Shown: positions 9,476 to 18,981, numbered from the stretch's first letter. The stretch is 64,000 nt of DNA from Pseudomonas fluorescens (GCF_900636825.1 NZ_LR134318.1:3939501-4003500), one strand, 5' to 3'. Notes: generated from the letters alone by a model not told the origin. Made by a program: numbers and translations.

Positions 9476-9816
9476 TATTTGATGACCAAAAACCGAGTCA
9501 GCATATCTTGGGAGCGGCACAAGCGTAAGCTCAAAACCTCAGAGTCCCATGTCACAGCTCTTCATCGCATTTACAACCGTTTTTGCCTGACCGAAAGGGA
9601 ATAGTATCCTCGTACTCATTTCAACGACATCAAGCAGGCGCGATGGCTGCTTCTGTGCATCACCCACAAGCTGCGTGCTGGAACGTGTCGCTGAGCACCG
9701 GATCAATCGGATTGACAGCTGCAGGGATAAAGGCCCGCTTCAGGTGCCTTAATATCACAGAGTCGATTACAGATCTGAGATCAACCGTTGGCCTAATTGA
9801 TTTGGGGCTTGAACGC
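9476..9816. other. Intergenic stretch without a supported gene
   Basis: Lies between the converging kinase and MPRGSKEKY-type genes. No recognisable gene, and no strong hairpin followed by a T run was seen. Confidence 0.45.
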
Positions 9817-10194
9817 TCAGCCCTTCTTTAGTGCCTCGATAAGCTCAGCCTTGGTCATTTTTGAACGTCCGGTTATGTTGCGGCTGCGAGCCTCCGTCAT
9901 CAGACTCTCTTTACTCTGGGTTTCGAGTGATTCTTTGGATTCACGCTCATGCCCTCTTCGCGTCTTTGCGGCTCTCTTACCCGAGTCAGACGTAGCCCGC
10001 TTTTTGTTTGATTTGGATGTTTTAGCTCCTGAGCCACCAGCCTTTTCACCGCCACCGGACTGCTTGTTCACGGTAGCCCAAGCTCGAGCCTCTGCCTCAT
10101 TCTTAGGCGTACCTTTTTGTTGGTAACTTTCTTCAATGTGCTCGGCCTTACGCTTTTGCTCATCTGTATATTTTTCTTTGCTTCCCCGTGGCAT
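9817..10194 (-). CDS. Basic low-complexity protein with C-terminal Rho-N/SAP-like motif
   Basis: 125 residues. The N-terminal half (MPRGSKEKYTDEQKRKAEHI, then EAEARAWATVNKQSGGG) matches a small family often labelled 'plasmid stabilization protein' in proteobacteria. The middle is a Lys/Ser/Gly-rich linker. The end, SRNITGRSKMTKAELIEALKKG, fits a Rho N-terminal or SAP-like helix-extended-helix that may bind nucleic acid. GAGAGGT about six bases before the ATG supports the start. The common label is not evidence of a plasmid role here; the stress-cluster context suggests a nucleoid- or RNA-associated stress protein. Confidence 0.8.
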   Translation of the reverse strand: MPRGSKEKYTDEQKRKAEHIEESYQQKGTPKNEAEARAWATVNKQSGGGEKAGGSGAKTSKSNKKRATSDSGKRAAKTRRGHERESKESLETQSKESLMTEARSRNITGRSKMTKAELIEALKKG

Positions 10195-11118
10195 GGCTGA
10201 ACCTCTCCATCGTTAAGTGGCCAATCTGCCTTACTCGACAGCTATCACATTAGGAATCTGGCGCCCTCGAAAAAGTTCACTCGTATCGGTAAACAAGAAT
10301 AATTCCCTCCTACCCAGATACCATTTTCCCGCTGGTCAGGTATCAATTATTCAAGCCAACTCTATCGCACCGCTACCACTCCTGCTCTCGAACCCAATGA
10401 TTCACCAATTGCCAAGCAATAAGCGCTATCAGTGCGGCCCTAGCCTTCACGGCATCGACTCGCTGGCCACCGAAAAGCTTGATTACCTGCGCAACCCACT
10501 TGAAATCCTATCCATTCAGTATCAAAAAGGGCCCGCTGAGATCAGGCAACCCCAATGACGACGGCTTTGTTTTGGTTACTGCTGACCGTGACGCAGACCT
10601 AGTTAAGGCCACGGATTGGTGAAGGGAGTCGTATCAAAGGACAATCGACAAACGCCAAAAAATGCCCATGGGCTGCTTAGTCACCCTCGTGAGTCTCTTG
10701 ATGATCAATCACATTGACAACAATTATTTATACAAAGCGCGCCCACGGAACTGGCTTTGAAACACCGGAACAAGGGAACGACGAAACGGATTGAACATAG
10801 ACTAAGGCGAACCGAGACAGAGCAGCCGGGCGCTTGTTCGCTTGCTTTTGTAACCGCCCGGCTTTTGCTAACGACTCATAAGCTGAGGTCAATCGTTGGT
10901 GACTCAATGCGTACATTCGATATTCGAAAAAAAACCGAACTCTGCGAGCTTGGTCGCTTCCACTCTAGTAGGGCAATGGCGGATTCGACGGCTCAGTCAG
11001 CGCGGGTACACGTCACGCCTGTAATCTCATCGAAGTTTTTGCCATGATCCTCAAGCCGCCTGGGTGGATCGATGAGGTTTTTTTTAACTAGCGCTCTGCT
11101 ATCGATGGAGATATATCC
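10195..11118. other. Long intergenic stretch, no supported gene
   Basis: About 920 bases. Weak open frames lie at 10217-10558 (+) and 10728-10916 (-) without recognised families. Near the right end CCTCA ... TGAGG is followed by eight T (about 11049-11083), which may be a terminator or leader hairpin just before the CBS gene; the stem is short. A frame around 10555-10620 reads NDDGFVLVTADRDADLVKA, which could be gene debris, but I cannot name it. Confidence 0.4.
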
Positions 11119-11532
11119 ATGAGAATTAACGAAATTATGAGTCGAGAAGTCCGCACCGTAATTCCCTCGACGACCTTACGCGAAGCCGCCGAGCTTATGT
11201 GCCAGGCCGATATAGGTGCTCTGGTAGTCAATGAGGATGATCGCATGATAGGCGTCATCACCGACCGGGATATTGTTATCCGAGCAGTAGCCGATGGACT
11301 CGATTTTTCCACGCCTGTAAGTGCGGTGATGAGCGACGAGGTCTGCTATTGCTTCGACGACGAGGACATCAATCATGTCGCCAAGAATATGGCTCAGATA
11401 GAAAAGCGGAGATTGCCGGTGGTAAACCGGGATAAGCGTTTGGTTGGCATAGTTTCACTGGCCAACATCGCCACCTGCAATGCTGACAAGCTCAGCGCCA
11501 ATCTGCTGCGTGGTGTGGCTCAAGCACATTGA
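11119..11532 (+). CDS. Two-CBS-domain protein
   Basis: 137 residues made of a tandem pair of CBS domains: MRINEIMSREVRTVIPSTTL ... IGALVVNEDDRMIGVITDRDIVIRAV forms the first, and VSAVMSDEVCYCF ... RRLPVVNRDKRLVGIVSLANIA the second. Such pairs bind adenosine nucleotides and usually sense energy state; the stand-alone forms in Pseudomonas are thought to be stress regulated. GGAGATATATCC precedes the ATG. There is no attached enzyme or channel, and the partner is unknown. Confidence 0.9.
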   Translation: MRINEIMSREVRTVIPSTTLREAAELMCQADIGALVVNEDDRMIGVITDRDIVIRAVADGLDFSTPVSAVMSDEVCYCFDDEDINHVAKNMAQIEKRRLPVVNRDKRLVGIVSLANIATCNADKLSANLLRGVAQAH

Positions 11533-11794
11533 CGTTTTCTAAGAGTTCGCGATGCGGTTATTAGCGATTTCGAATCGCAAGAGGAACCGGTGGCTACCAA
11601 GTAGCTGCCGGTCATCTGTTCTCAGCGCGCGGACTGTAATCCAGATCGTCATCCAGACAATTTTTGAGCAGGAAGACTGATTTCGTTGCTGATGCCGTTA
11701 GTCTTGACGGGATTGTCAGTCCGATTTTTTTCTCCGTTGCGCCAGCAATCTGTCGAGGCTCCTTACTGATTTGATCATACGTTTGGCCGTTTGC

Positions 11795-12384
11795 TCACGC
11801 CAGCAGCGATTTGTCCTGAGGACAGAAGCGAGCTAACGCCTCATCGGCTTTTCGCTGAAGGACAGAGCGGCTAAGTATCAGATCACTTTTCCTATCCGAC
11901 AGCACAAGCTGATCAACGTCCGAATCGACATTCAGCAATAGCGCCGAGAGGCTTGCGTGCATGGTTAAGACGGCGGCGACCACATCACATTGCAAGAATG
12001 GCTTAACACAGCGCAAGCCGTCTCCGCAAGTTCGATGCCCTGAAAGCAGCATCTCGCAGCTGCTAGTGCCCCCAAGGTGATTTCCAGTATTCGCTGCTGA
12101 CTGTGACCTTGAGAGTTCAGAAGTGGCTCGTTGATAAAAGCACTGAACGCTCGAATATCGTTATCGGCCTGTGCCTTCATTAGGGGCATCAGTTGCTCCA
12201 CCTCATAGGTGATTTTTTTCCGTTCATCCTCCAGGTTGCCGGCAGCAGATTTTCGTAGCGCCATGAGGAGAAGTGCAAGCCCGAAGCTGGCACAGACACA
12301 TGACGTGGCGCCACAGCTTGGTACCGAAGTATCAGCTGCACTTTTGTCTCGAAAAGACTCGAGGCTCGATGACCAAATACTCAT
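11795..12384 (-). pseudogene. Cyclodeaminase/cyclohydrolase family gene with a frameshift
   Basis: The N-terminal part (start at 12384, MSIWSSSLESFRDKSAADTS, then VPSCGATSCVC) matches the formiminotransferase-cyclodeaminase fold: small helical proteins of about 200 residues with the PSCG-A motif. It runs to ...ELAETACAVLS and stops soon after out of frame. The family pattern resumes in another frame (KPFLQCDVVAAVLTMHASLS, then ALLLNVD) and ends at 11795. The switch lies near 12010-12030, equivalent to a one-base loss. The combined length of about 196 residues fits the family. The small acidic gene at 12412-12579 lies 27 bases upstream and was probably its operon partner. Confidence 0.75.
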
Positions 12385-12411
12385 CCGCAGCTTATCCTCG
12401 AAGGCAGGGTA

Positions 12412-12579
12412 TTACTGATCGGGTAGTCGCTCTTCATCAGCGGGGCCTGGCGTGACCCTGGCTCCGTCGCCCGCCGATCCCTCCTCCCTGCTGACGCGCT
12501 CATCGTCGGTCAGACCCTCACCGATGTCATGCTCATTCAATTGATCTTGGTGATCCTGCTCTGGTTTCAGGATAGTCAT
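12412..12579 (-). CDS. Small acidic hypothetical protein
   Basis: 55 residues, MTILKPEQDHQDQLNEHDIG ... DDERVSREE ... PGPADEERLPDQ. It is hydrophilic, acidic and rich in D, E, G and P, without membrane segments. GAGG lies about six bases before the ATG. Its stop is 27 bases before the start of the frameshifted cyclodeaminase, so an operon is likely. Its style is close to the acidic proteins at 1846-2085 and 13803-14105. Function unknown. Confidence 0.65.
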   Translation of the reverse strand: MTILKPEQDHQDQLNEHDIGEGLTDDERVSREEGSAGDGARVTPGPADEERLPDQ

Positions 12580-12806
12580 AGGAAGCCTCATTCATCATCC
12601 TTTAATTCTCAGTGGGCTGCGTAAATTTTTCCGCGCTCAGCGTCATTGGCTTGCATGGTTTAGATGAGACGGCTAGCGAGAGGTTCGAGAAGATTAAAAA
12701 ATGGGTGCCGTGTATGGGACTGTGTATGCCTCAGCGAAAAATTGCATGAACCATAATCAACAGCCAATGCCTAAAGATCCAGACAGAATGAACTGGAAAA
12801 AAGCAT

Positions 12807-13280
12807 ATGGCCCATCATCGCTCTGGAAGCGCACGTCTTACTCCGCCAAGCGAAGCCGTCGTTCTATTCGACGGCACCTGCAAACTCTGCAATGGGTGGG
12901 CGAAATTCATTATCCGGCATGACCACGCACATCGAATCAAGCTCGCGGCGGTTCAGTCCTCTGAGGGTCAGGCCTTGCTCAGATGGGTCGGCCTACCGCA
13001 GCATGAGTTCAACACTGTCGTCTTGATCACCGATCGCCAGTTCTACATTCGCTCCGATGCGATGTTCAGTATTTTTGCTCGCTTACCTGCGCCTTGGGCC
13101 TGGCTGAGAGTCGCCCGAATTATCCCTGGCCCGTTCCGCGACTGGATGTACGATAAAATCGCCCTCAACCGTTATCGGCTATTTGGCCAATATGATTCCT
13201 GCCGGTTGCCTTCGCCTGATCACAGCGGTCGATTTTTGAAACATGAATCAGCAGACACTGAGCGTCCAAGAACGAATTGA
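12807..13280 (+). CDS. DCC-family thiol-disulfide oxidoreductase (DUF393)
   Basis: 157 residues. The signature VVLFDGTCKLCNGWAKFI near residues 18-36 carries the DxxCxxC core of the DCC family, a thioredoxin-like group. Later family blocks RHDHAHRIKLAAVQSSEGQA, TVVLITDRQFYIRSDA and PFRDWMYDKIALNRYRLFG are all present and end with a Cys. The length is typical plus a roughly 15-residue tail. It is likely cytoplasmic or membrane peripheral, and the physiological substrate is unknown. The first ATG is preceded by a purine-rich GGAAAAAAGC. Confidence 0.9.
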   Translation: MAHHRSGSARLTPPSEAVVLFDGTCKLCNGWAKFIIRHDHAHRIKLAAVQSSEGQALLRWVGLPQHEFNTVVLITDRQFYIRSDAMFSIFARLPAPWAWLRVARIIPGPFRDWMYDKIALNRYRLFGQYDSCRLPSPDHSGRFLKHESADTERPRTN

Positions 13281-13467
13281 GCTGGCAGCAGCCCTAAGCC
13301 ATCAGCCGTGGGCAAATGGCCAGCGATTTGGCGTTGCATGAAGAATTTCGCAATATGGGCCGAGCGGTGGTTAATGCCGTGTGAATTGCGTTCTTGAAAG
13401 CTGACAGAGGCCGACGATGTTGAGCGAATCTGTGTTGTATGTCTCATCCCGGCTTTATAAGGATACC

Positions 13468-13497
13468 GACCTGCTGACGTAAACATGTCAGCAGGTC
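13468..13497. terminator. Perfect 11-bp inverted repeat
   Basis: Arms GACCTGCTGAC and GTCAGCAGGTC flank an 8-base loop between the DCC gene and the KGG gene, which converge here. It has the position of a bidirectional terminator, but neither side has a strong T run, so it could instead be an mRNA-stabilising hairpin. Confidence 0.5.
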
Positions 13498-13506
13498 AGT
13501 TGTTTA

Positions 13507-13671
13507 TCACCGTTCTCCGCGCGTCCCGCCATGGCTATGTTGTCCGCCGATTCTAGCTTTCTCGGCCTTATCAGTCGCCACATTGGTATTTGGCTCGCTC
13601 TTGCGTCCCGCTTCTTTGACTTTTTGAGGGTCATCGGAAAAGCCGTGATGCGGTTCTTGTCGTTTGGTCAT
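13507..13671 (-). CDS. Short KGG-type stress protein
   Basis: 54 residues, MTKRQEPHHGFSDDPQKVKE, AGRKS and a GGQHSHGGTRGER end. The F-DDP-K---AGRK ... GGQ-SHGG pattern is that of the con-10/YciG (KGG) stress peptides: hydrophilic, Gly-rich, disordered. The first KGG motif is altered to RKSEP. The open frame extends 12 codons upstream, but this ATG gives the family-typical start. A four-repeat relative lies at 30584-30958. YciG and YciE are encoded together in enterics, and a YciE-like start is found at position 102 here. Confidence 0.75.
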   Translation of the reverse strand: MTKRQEPHHGFSDDPQKVKEAGRKSEPNTNVATDKAEKARIGGQHSHGGTRGER

Positions 13672-13802
13672 GACTGAGCTCCTTGAGCAAAAAATAGTTA
13701 CCTGCATTTGAGGGGCACCCTAAGCCTTCGTCCCGTTGACACGACCAACGGAATCACTCGACGCTTTGATGAAAAACACTTCGTCAAATGCGGCGACTGC
13801 CA

Positions 13803-14105
13803 TCAATCAACGCGGTCATCGTTCTGTTTCGGTGTTTGGGTACCGGTCTGCGGTTCATCGTTTGATGGCCGCTTCGACGGTATCGCCTGTGTCTGATCAT
13901 TTTCCGAATCTTTCGGATATCCCGGCAAGCCTCGCGCATCCTCCGGAGTCAGGACATTGCCTGCAGAGTCGCTTTCGTGATCCCAGTCTGTCGTCGCATT
14001 TGGATCTTCGTCGCGACCGGCAGTGCCCAAAATGCAGCCATCATCATTCGGAAGGCCTGGGTCGTTCTCGGGCAAATTTTGGGTGCTGGTTGGATGCGGT
14101 TTCAT
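13803..14105 (-). CDS. Acidic, proline/asparagine-rich hypothetical protein
   Basis: 100 residues, MKPHPTSTQNLPENDPGLPN through PKDSENDQTQAIP. It is highly polar and without hydrophobic stretches, so probably disordered. GGAG six bases before this ATG favours it over one 33 bases upstream. It lies 131 bases upstream of the KGG gene on the same strand. I do not recognise a family beyond similarity in style to the other acidic stress proteins in the window. Confidence 0.6.
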   Translation of the reverse strand: MKPHPTSTQNLPENDPGLPNDDGCILGTAGRDEDPNATTDWDHESDSAGNVLTPEDARGLPGYPKDSENDQTQAIPSKRPSNDEPQTGTQTPKQNDDRVD

Positions 14106-14319
14106 AGGAGTCTCCAATGCAGAGTAATGGGTCTTCATTGGAATTACCCATCACATGCAAGTGCAGCGCAAGAGACGAGCGGTATAGCGATATTCTCCAG
14201 TAACCCGCTGAAACCAAACTAAAGCAAAACCAAATGCCATTGCGCCTATCGAGGACATGAGGATGGGGGGGAAAATTTTTCAGCGCTCACGCGCTCTTTG
14301 ATTAGTCAGCTTATTTGAA

Positions 14320-14963
14320 CAAAGGGTTGGCCACGGTGCTTGTATTCTGGGCACTTCGGCAGGTGTTCCGACACGAACTCGAAATATCAGCGGCGCCGCT
14401 TGTTCAAGTCCACAGGCATGGGAGGTATCAGATCGATTGTGGTGAAGCCACTCAGCATTAAGCATTTACTGTTGCGTACTCCATAGTCGTTGCATGAGCT
14501 TCGAGAATGCTTCATCACCTACGTTCATTGTGATCCCCGAGGCCTCTTTGGAGTGAGCTGGCGCACAGACGTGATATTGAGCATGCCAGACAGATATTTC
14601 GTTCCAAGCAATATTTACCGTCTGCCCGGTCAGGCTAACGCATCATTATTTGCGCCGATAACGATTCTCCCGGACTGTTGGTCGAGGCGGGGGACTGGTG
14701 CAGATGTCCTCCTGCACGAGGCAACCTTCACTCAGTCAGCAATCGATCGCAAACGGGCAAGCTGTTAGCAAAGTAGTTCGCCGCTGTGGCGCGTTTTGAC
14801 GAGTCGGCACGCATTTCAAAATCTGGTCTTTACCCACTTCAGCGCACGTTATCAATCCAATCCCAAGCTAAACCCGCCCATCGCTGATGTCCGCGAGGAA
14901 ACAGCCCAGTTCACTGTGATCCTGGCGGATGACTTGCAACGCCTACCACCTTGGTCGGGATGA
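14320..14963 (+). pseudogene. Eroded RNase Z-like MBL-fold hydrolase
   Basis: Pieces of the RNase Z / RNase BN pattern appear in the right order in changing frames: LGTSAGVPTRTRNISGA (from about 14347), YQIDCGEATQH, LLLRTP-SLHELRECFIT, YVHCDPRGLFG where HxHxDH should be, GDND-SPGLLVEAG then TGADVLLHEATFTQ, and finally LVFTHFSARYQSNPK ending at a TGA (14961-14963). At least three frameshifts and an in-frame TAG at 14461-ish are needed. The metal site is lost: Tyr and Pro-Arg replace the key His residues. Clearly non-functional as a hydrolase. Confidence 0.75.
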
Positions 14964-15156
14964 TCGCCTGTAGCCAGCATCAGCCGCTTGTCGCGATGCT
15001 GATTACCTTTTTGAATCACCGCCGCGCTTGCAAATCAAAGAAATGAGGTGCCGTGCAATGAGGTGGAACCCGTTTCAGATTAGGTTATAGCAACCTTGAG
15101 TAGATAGTTGAGCGTATGCGAGGCACCGTCATAAACCACTTGAGAGGTCGCCAGTC

Positions 15157-15684
15157 GTGAATTCATGGAAAGTAAAATGGCTTATAGCCTTGGCGTTGAA
15201 CGTCCAAATTCTGTCGAGCTATGCGGTAACGCTCAATGCTTTTGTGGAAGACGCTGTTCAACAAAGTATTTTCCAAACCGAGAGCGCTAAAGTCGCCCTC
15301 ACGAAAAGCAGCTCCTCCGAAGTGAAAGACTTCGCCAACAACATGGTCAGTGAAAATTCGCATCTCTACCTTGAGCTGCAAAAGCTGGCTCAGCAACTCC
15401 ATATGGATGTACCGACCGAGCCTTCGTTAGCGTCGAAAGCGAAGCTTATGCGGCTGGAATACCGTGATGAATCCTTTGACCGTATCTATATCGACGGTCA
15501 GGTAGAAACGCTCGAGCAGAGGATGACCTTATTCAAAAAGGAAGCGACCTCGTCAGAAAATTCCGACCTGAAAGCATTCGCAAAAGAAGCCTTGCCTGGA
15601 ATTTTGAAGCAAGTGGGATTGGCGAAGAATATTCAAACAAAGCTCAAGCCTTCCGCAGGCGCTCTGACACCAGTTGAGCCTTGA
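15157..15684 (+). CDS. DUF4142 exported protein
   Basis: 175 residues with an N-terminal signal sequence (KVKWLIALALNVQILSSYAV, probable cleavage near 23-25) and an all-helical DUF4142 domain: FVEDAVQQSIFQTESAKVAL, EVKDFANNMVSENS..., then FDRIYIDGQVETLEQRMTLF and LKAFAKEALPGILKQV. It is probably periplasmic. The ferritin-like DUF4142 fold is common near stress genes. The start GTG/ATG region is weak in ribosome signal, but the signal peptide begins at this ATG. No near operon partner; the GH13 gene begins 137 bases later. Confidence 0.9.
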   Translation: MNSWKVKWLIALALNVQILSSYAVTLNAFVEDAVQQSIFQTESAKVALTKSSSSEVKDFANNMVSENSHLYLELQKLAQQLHMDVPTEPSLASKAKLMRLEYRDESFDRIYIDGQVETLEQRMTLFKKEATSSENSDLKAFAKEALPGILKQVGLAKNIQTKLKPSAGALTPVEP

Positions 15685-15821
15685 GCGCTATTTCTGAAAC
15701 GGACTGAAGCAAAAAAACTGATGAAATTGGTTGAACGATAACCGCGTGCTCGTGCTCGCATGTAGTGGTGAACCCATGAGTAGGATAACTGAGCAGGCAG
15801 AAAACAGCTCAAGGAGCGAAC

Positions 15822-17369
15822 ATGTCCACTACGTCGCATTTGCCTTGGTGGAAGGAGGCTGTGATATACCAGGTGTATCCGCGTTCCTTTGCAGATACCA
15901 ACGGCGATGGTATTGGAGATTTGCCTGGGCTGATTGGGCAGCTGGATTATCTCAAAGCGCTCGGCGTAGATGCATTATGGTTATCGCCGATTTACCCCTC
16001 GCCCATGTGCGACGCGGGCTACGATATTTGCGATTACACAAACGTCGATCCGTTATTCGGTAACCTTGCCGATCTCGATCATTTGATTTCGGAGGCCCAC
16101 AATCGGGGCCTCAAATTACTGATGGATTTCGTCCCCAACCATACTTCCGATCAACATCCATGGTTCATCGAATCACGTTCCAGTCGAAATAACCCGCGAC
16201 GTGACTGGTACATATGGCGCGACCAGCCGAACAATTGGCGTGCATCGATCGAAGGCGGCAGCGCTTGGGCTTGGGACGACCGCAGTCAGCAGTATTACCT
16301 TCACTTCTTTTTACCCGAACAGCCCGACTTAAATTGGCACAACCCGCAAGTAGTCGAAGCCATGCATCAGGTGCTGCGATTCTGGTTGGATCGTGGAGTC
16401 GACGGCTTTCGTATCGACGTGGTGCATTGTGTCGGAAAAGATCCGACGTTCGCTGATGATCCTCGTTGCATGGCCGGGGAGACAATGGTGCAAATCAACG
16501 ATCAACCCTACAGCCATGAAGTGCTTCGTGGGTTGAGGCGATTGGTTGACCATTACCCTGGGGATCGGGTGCTGATTGGCGAAGTGAACATACGCTCGAC
16601 CGTTCAAGTGGCCGCCTACTATGGCGCGAGTGATGAGCTGCATATGTCTTTCAATTTTCCGCCTCTCGACGCCCCTTGGGATCCCGTCGTTTTCCGTTTA
16701 TGCATCCGTGAAACGGAGAATTGTCTCGGCGCACAAAGTGCATGGCCAACGTGGGCCCTATCGAATCATGACAACAGTAGAATACGCAGCCGTTACGGTG
16801 GCTCGTTGCTCAGAGCTCATGCCGCTGCGGTCATGCTATTAACGTTGCGAGGGACGCCTTTCATCTTCCAGGGCGATGAACTGGCGCTCGAAGACACTCA
16901 AGTCACAACGCAGACCCGCGTTGACCCAGGAGGACGCGACGGCAGTCGTGCACCGTTGCCGTGGAAGACTCACACGCCTCACGGCTGGACGGGCAAAGCG
17001 CCTTGGCTACCCTTTCCGCCCGATTCTACAGTCCTTTCCGTCGAAGCACAGGAAGCGGCAAACGATTCAACACTCAGCCTTTATCGTCGCCTACTCATCT
17101 GTCGTCGTGAAAGCGAAGCACTGCGCATTGGCGAATGGGAAGAACTGCCTTCACATCCGCAACTGCTGGCTTACCGCAGGCATTGCACGTCCGATGAACG
17201 AATTGTTTGCATCAATTTTGGCGAGGTAGAGCATACCTTTCCCCTGGCTGGGCAGTGGGTTACGGAAATCACGAGTGACCGTCAGGGTGAGGATCAGCGT
17301 TTCGACGGCACTATAGCCGCTGAACAAGCCGTTATACTTCGGCCTGAAAGGATCGAACATGATCAATAA
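15822..17369 (+). CDS. GH13 alpha-glucosidase
   Basis: 515 residues of an oligo-1,6-glucosidase/alpha-glucosidase-type GH13 enzyme. Conserved regions are intact: DFVPNHTSDQHPWF near 102-115, catalytic Asp199 in DGFRIDVVH, Glu254 in VLIGEVN, and Asp317 in LSNHDNSR. AAGGAGCG lies shortly before the ATG. No signal peptide is seen, so it acts in the cytoplasm on alpha-glucosides such as maltooligosaccharides or trehalose-related sugars. Its last 11 bases overlap the start of the second GH13 gene, so the pair is cotranscribed and probably works together in trehalose/glucan turnover under osmotic stress. Confidence 0.92.
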   Translation: MSTTSHLPWWKEAVIYQVYPRSFADTNGDGIGDLPGLIGQLDYLKALGVDALWLSPIYPSPMCDAGYDICDYTNVDPLFGNLADLDHLISEAHNRGLKLLMDFVPNHTSDQHPWFIESRSSRNNPRRDWYIWRDQPNNWRASIEGGSAWAWDDRSQQYYLHFFLPEQPDLNWHNPQVVEAMHQVLRFWLDRGVDGFRIDVVHCVGKDPTFADDPRCMAGETMVQINDQPYSHEVLRGLRRLVDHYPGDRVLIGEVNIRSTVQVAAYYGASDELHMSFNFPPLDAPWDPVVFRLCIRETENCLGAQSAWPTWALSNHDNSRIRSRYGGSLLRAHAAAVMLLTLRGTPFIFQGDELALEDTQVTTQTRVDPGGRDGSRAPLPWKTHTPHGWTGKAPWLPFPPDSTVLSVEAQEAANDSTLSLYRRLLICRRESEALRIGEWEELPSHPQLLAYRRHCTSDERIVCINFGEVEHTFPLAGQWVTEITSDRQGEDQRFDGTIAAEQAVILRPERIEHDQ

Positions 17370-18981
17370 ATGGCACCGCAACACGATTATTTATCAGATT
17401 GATCCATCGCTTTTTTTTGATAGTGACAACGATGGTTGCGGCGACCTCCAAGGCATAGTCCGTCGGCTCGATTATCTAGAAACGCTAGGCGTCAAAACGC
17501 TATGGTTGCTGCCCATCTTCGGCTCTCCTTTCCGTGATGCCGGCTATGACATCAGCGATCACTTGGCAATTGAGTCCCGCTTCGGAAGTGAGCACGATTT
17601 TCGTTTTTTGATAAATGAGGCCAGTAAGCGCGGCATGCGAGTTATTCTGGAGCTCGTTTTACAACATACCTCTGACTTGCACCCGTGGTTTTTTCAAGCT
17701 CGCAGGGATTGTTCGAGTCGCTATCGCGATTACTTTATCTGGTCGGATAAGCCAGTAGAGGATGGCAACCAACCGATCTTCCCCTCCGTTGAAAAAAGCA
17801 TCTGGCAGTGGGATGACCAAGCTGGACAATACTACCGCCACTTGTTTTACAGGCACGAGCCAGATTTGAACCTGGCAAATCCAGCGGTCGTCGAAGAAAT
17901 TGAAAAGATTATGATTCATTGGTTGCAAATGGGCGTTGCCGGTTTTCGGCTGGATGCTGCATCGCATGCAGTCGAACAGGCTGGTGGCGGTCGAGAGGAA
18001 CAAGGCGTGTGGCTTTTGGAGCGATTGGCAGCGCTTGCTCGTAGCATCAATCCGGAATGTATATTAATGGGAGAAGTTGACGTCGAGCCAGAACGTTTCT
18101 GTCACTACTTCGGCAATGGTCAACGGTTGACACTGGCGCTGGACTTCTGGGTTAACAACCATATTTTTCTGGCGCTCGCCCGGCAACAGGTCGAGCCGCT
18201 AGTTCGCGCGTTACGTCGCCGCCCGTCTGCTCCCGACGGTGCTGGGTACGCTATTTGGTTGCGCAATCATGACGAACTTGACCTTGAACGACTGACCGCT
18301 GAGGAGCGGGAGGAGGTCATGCAAGTATTTGCCCCAGAACCGCGAATGCGAATTTACGGCCGTGGGATACGACGTCGTTTGGCACCCATGCTAAACGGTG
18401 ACGTGCGTCGCCAAGCCATGGCACAAGCACTGATGGCTTCGCTACCAGGGACGCCGATCATCCGCTATGGCGAAGAAATCGGAATGGGCGACGATCTGGA
18501 ACGAGAGGATCGACTGTCAGTGCGCACACCGATGCAATGGAGCGCTGAGGCCAATGCAGGGTTTTCAAAAGCTGCTTCCTCATTGTTGGCCGCACCCGTA
18601 ATCGATGACGGGCCGTTTTCCTACACTGCGCTAAACGTTACCGCTCAACAAGACACTGCCGACTCGCTGCTTGCCCGCACTCGAAGAATTTTGCAAATCC
18701 GCGCTAATCTGGCGGAGGTTGGCGACGGCGATGCACATCCGCTGCCGAGCGGCCATCCAGCCGTTTTCGCGATTAGTCATTCCGGATACTCGACTACGAT
18801 CATGCTGTGTAATCTGAGTCAGGATTCCGTCACGCTCGATCAGACTCTGTGCAGCGAATTGGAAGGCGCTGAACCAATTCTCGCGGACGGCCCTTACACT
18901 TCGAAACTTTCCGACAGCTCGGGTTTGGTTTTGAGAGGCTTTGGATATCGATGGTTCAGACGCGGACACTTAAAACAGTAG
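17359..18981 (+). CDS. GH13 trehalose-synthase-like protein
   Basis: 540 residues resembling the catalytic part of trehalose synthase (TreS): the start WHRNTIIYQIDPSLFFDSD, the middle block LRNHDELDLERLTAEEREEV and IYGRGIRRRLAPML are typical of that family. Probable catalytic residues are Asp199 (GFRLDAAS), Glu239 (LMGEVD) and Asp305 (NHDE). Conserved region I is unusual: ELVLQHTSD instead of DLVVNHTSD, changing Asp to Glu and Asn to Gln. There is no maltokinase domain. The gene overlaps the upstream GH13 gene by 11 bases, and its 3' end overlaps the converging SDR gene by 12. Function may be altered from true TreS. Confidence 0.85.
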   Translation: MINKWHRNTIIYQIDPSLFFDSDNDGCGDLQGIVRRLDYLETLGVKTLWLLPIFGSPFRDAGYDISDHLAIESRFGSEHDFRFLINEASKRGMRVILELVLQHTSDLHPWFFQARRDCSSRYRDYFIWSDKPVEDGNQPIFPSVEKSIWQWDDQAGQYYRHLFYRHEPDLNLANPAVVEEIEKIMIHWLQMGVAGFRLDAASHAVEQAGGGREEQGVWLLERLAALARSINPECILMGEVDVEPERFCHYFGNGQRLTLALDFWVNNHIFLALARQQVEPLVRALRRRPSAPDGAGYAIWLRNHDELDLERLTAEEREEVMQVFAPEPRMRIYGRGIRRRLAPMLNGDVRRQAMAQALMASLPGTPIIRYGEEIGMGDDLEREDRLSVRTPMQWSAEANAGFSKAASSLLAAPVIDDGPFSYTALNVTAQQDTADSLLARTRRILQIRANLAEVGDGDAHPLPSGHPAVFAISHSGYSTTIMLCNLSQDSVTLDQTLCSELEGAEPILADGPYTSKLSDSSGLVLRGFGYRWFRRGHLKQ

